From Geofilum sp964396555 (GTDB taxonomy: Bacteria; Bacteroidota; Bacteroidia; Bacteroidales; Marinilabiliaceae), in the NCBI GenBank assembly GCA_964396555.1, contig CAYNFX010000093.1, forward strand, positions 1-7,244: a DNA stretch of 7,244 nucleotides, in the 5' to 3' direction. The translations under genes were made by a program, and so were the position numbers. Of the stretch, positions 7,021 through 7,244 are shown one piece after another; the first letter of the stretch is position 1, and each line of letters begins with the position of its first letter. A model generated the notes under the pieces. That model was not told the DNA's origin. It made no database searches and saw only the letters and a program-made list of their open reading frames with translations.

Positions 7021-7244
7021 ATGAGAAGAAGTAGGATTGCTATCCTTGCAGGGTTTGTATTTGGAGGTTTCTTTGTTGGTTTAAATGCCCAACATTCCAT
7101 CCCTCCCCAAAGACCAATAATTTCTACAAAATATACAGCCGACCCGTCGCCGATGCTGCACAATGATACTGTGTTCCTATACACAGGTCATGATGAGGAT
7201 GATGCAATGGGATTTAAGATGTTTGACTGGCTCCTCTATACTTC
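7021..7244 (+). CDS. GH43 family enzyme, N-terminal part (runs off the window)
   Basis: The frame is open from ATG 7021 to the window end: 74 codons and two bases. Residues 1-23 form a signal peptide (RRSR, a hydrophobic stretch, then LNA before Gln24), with no lipobox cysteine, so the product is probably periplasmic or secreted. The mature start, RPIISTKYTADPSPM at 31-45, is the first strand of a GH43 propeller with Asp41 as the predicted catalytic base. It is followed by FLYTGHDEDDA (52-62) and a tryptophan-containing stretch as in GH43 xylosidase/arabinofuranosidase-type proteins. The other two catalytic acids lie outside the window, so completeness and specificity cannot be judged. The 68 nt between the preceding terminator and this start contain TTTG at 6983-6986, but I see no convincing -7 element and no Shine-Dalgarno sequence. 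Confidence 0.85.
   Translation, partial: MRRSRIAILAGFVFGGFFVGLNAQHSIPPQRPIISTKYTADPSPMLHNDTVFLYTGHDEDDAMGFKMFDWLLYT

Noticed and set aside
6999..7184. Minus-strand open frame of 61 aa opposite the second GH43 start
   Set aside because: The opposite strand encodes a clear signal peptide and a GH43 first strand with the catalytic Asp.
1..7244. Mobile element, CRISPR array, tRNA/rRNA or defence system
   Set aside because: I saw no transposase or integrase motif, terminal repeats, spaced direct repeats or cloverleaf. All long frames are carbohydrate-active enzymes.

Overview
The window reads as part of a xylan-degradation locus (a polysaccharide utilisation locus, or its enzyme block) from a member of the Bacteroidota. 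Four things support this: lipoprotein signals on polysaccharide-degrading enzymes, starts without close Shine-Dalgarno sequences, A/T-rich leaders with a TAnnTTTG-type element, and a GH43 / CE6 / GH115 / GH43 gene set typical of glucuronoarabinoxylan loci in this phylum. No SusC/SusD pair, regulator, tRNA, rRNA, CRISPR array or mobile element is visible, so the class, genus and full locus boundaries cannot be read from here.

All genes are on the + strand. (1) The last codons of an unidentified gene lie at about 2-76 and are followed by a strong hairpin terminator. (2) A 702-aa lipoprotein GH43 enzyme with a CBM6-like domain and a C-terminal beta domain (211-2319) has its own possible promoter and a very strong terminator. 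(3) A three-gene unit at 2512-6907 follows: a CE6/SASA-type SGNH acetylxylan esterase lipoprotein, an alpha/beta-hydrolase lipoprotein of uncertain substrate, and a full-length GH115 alpha-glucuronidase. The intergenic gaps are only 8 and 56 nt, and the unit is closed by a 15-bp hairpin terminator. (4) The first 74 codons of a second GH43 enzyme with a cleavable signal peptide start at 7021 and run off the end.

Inferred joint function: the middle operon removes side groups from xylan (acetyl, possibly another ester, and 4-O-methyl-glucuronic acid). The flanking GH43 enzymes would remove arabinose or hydrolyse the xylose chain. Three enzymes carry lipidation signals (outer membrane, possibly surface exposed). 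GH115 and the second GH43 have signal-peptidase-I-type signals (probably periplasmic or secreted), which fits stepwise breakdown from surface to periplasm.

The chemistry is familiar rather than a new system. The items most worth a second look are a perfect 14-bp inverted repeat inside the GH115 coding sequence at a domain junction, and the alpha/beta hydrolase whose substrate cannot be assigned from sequence.
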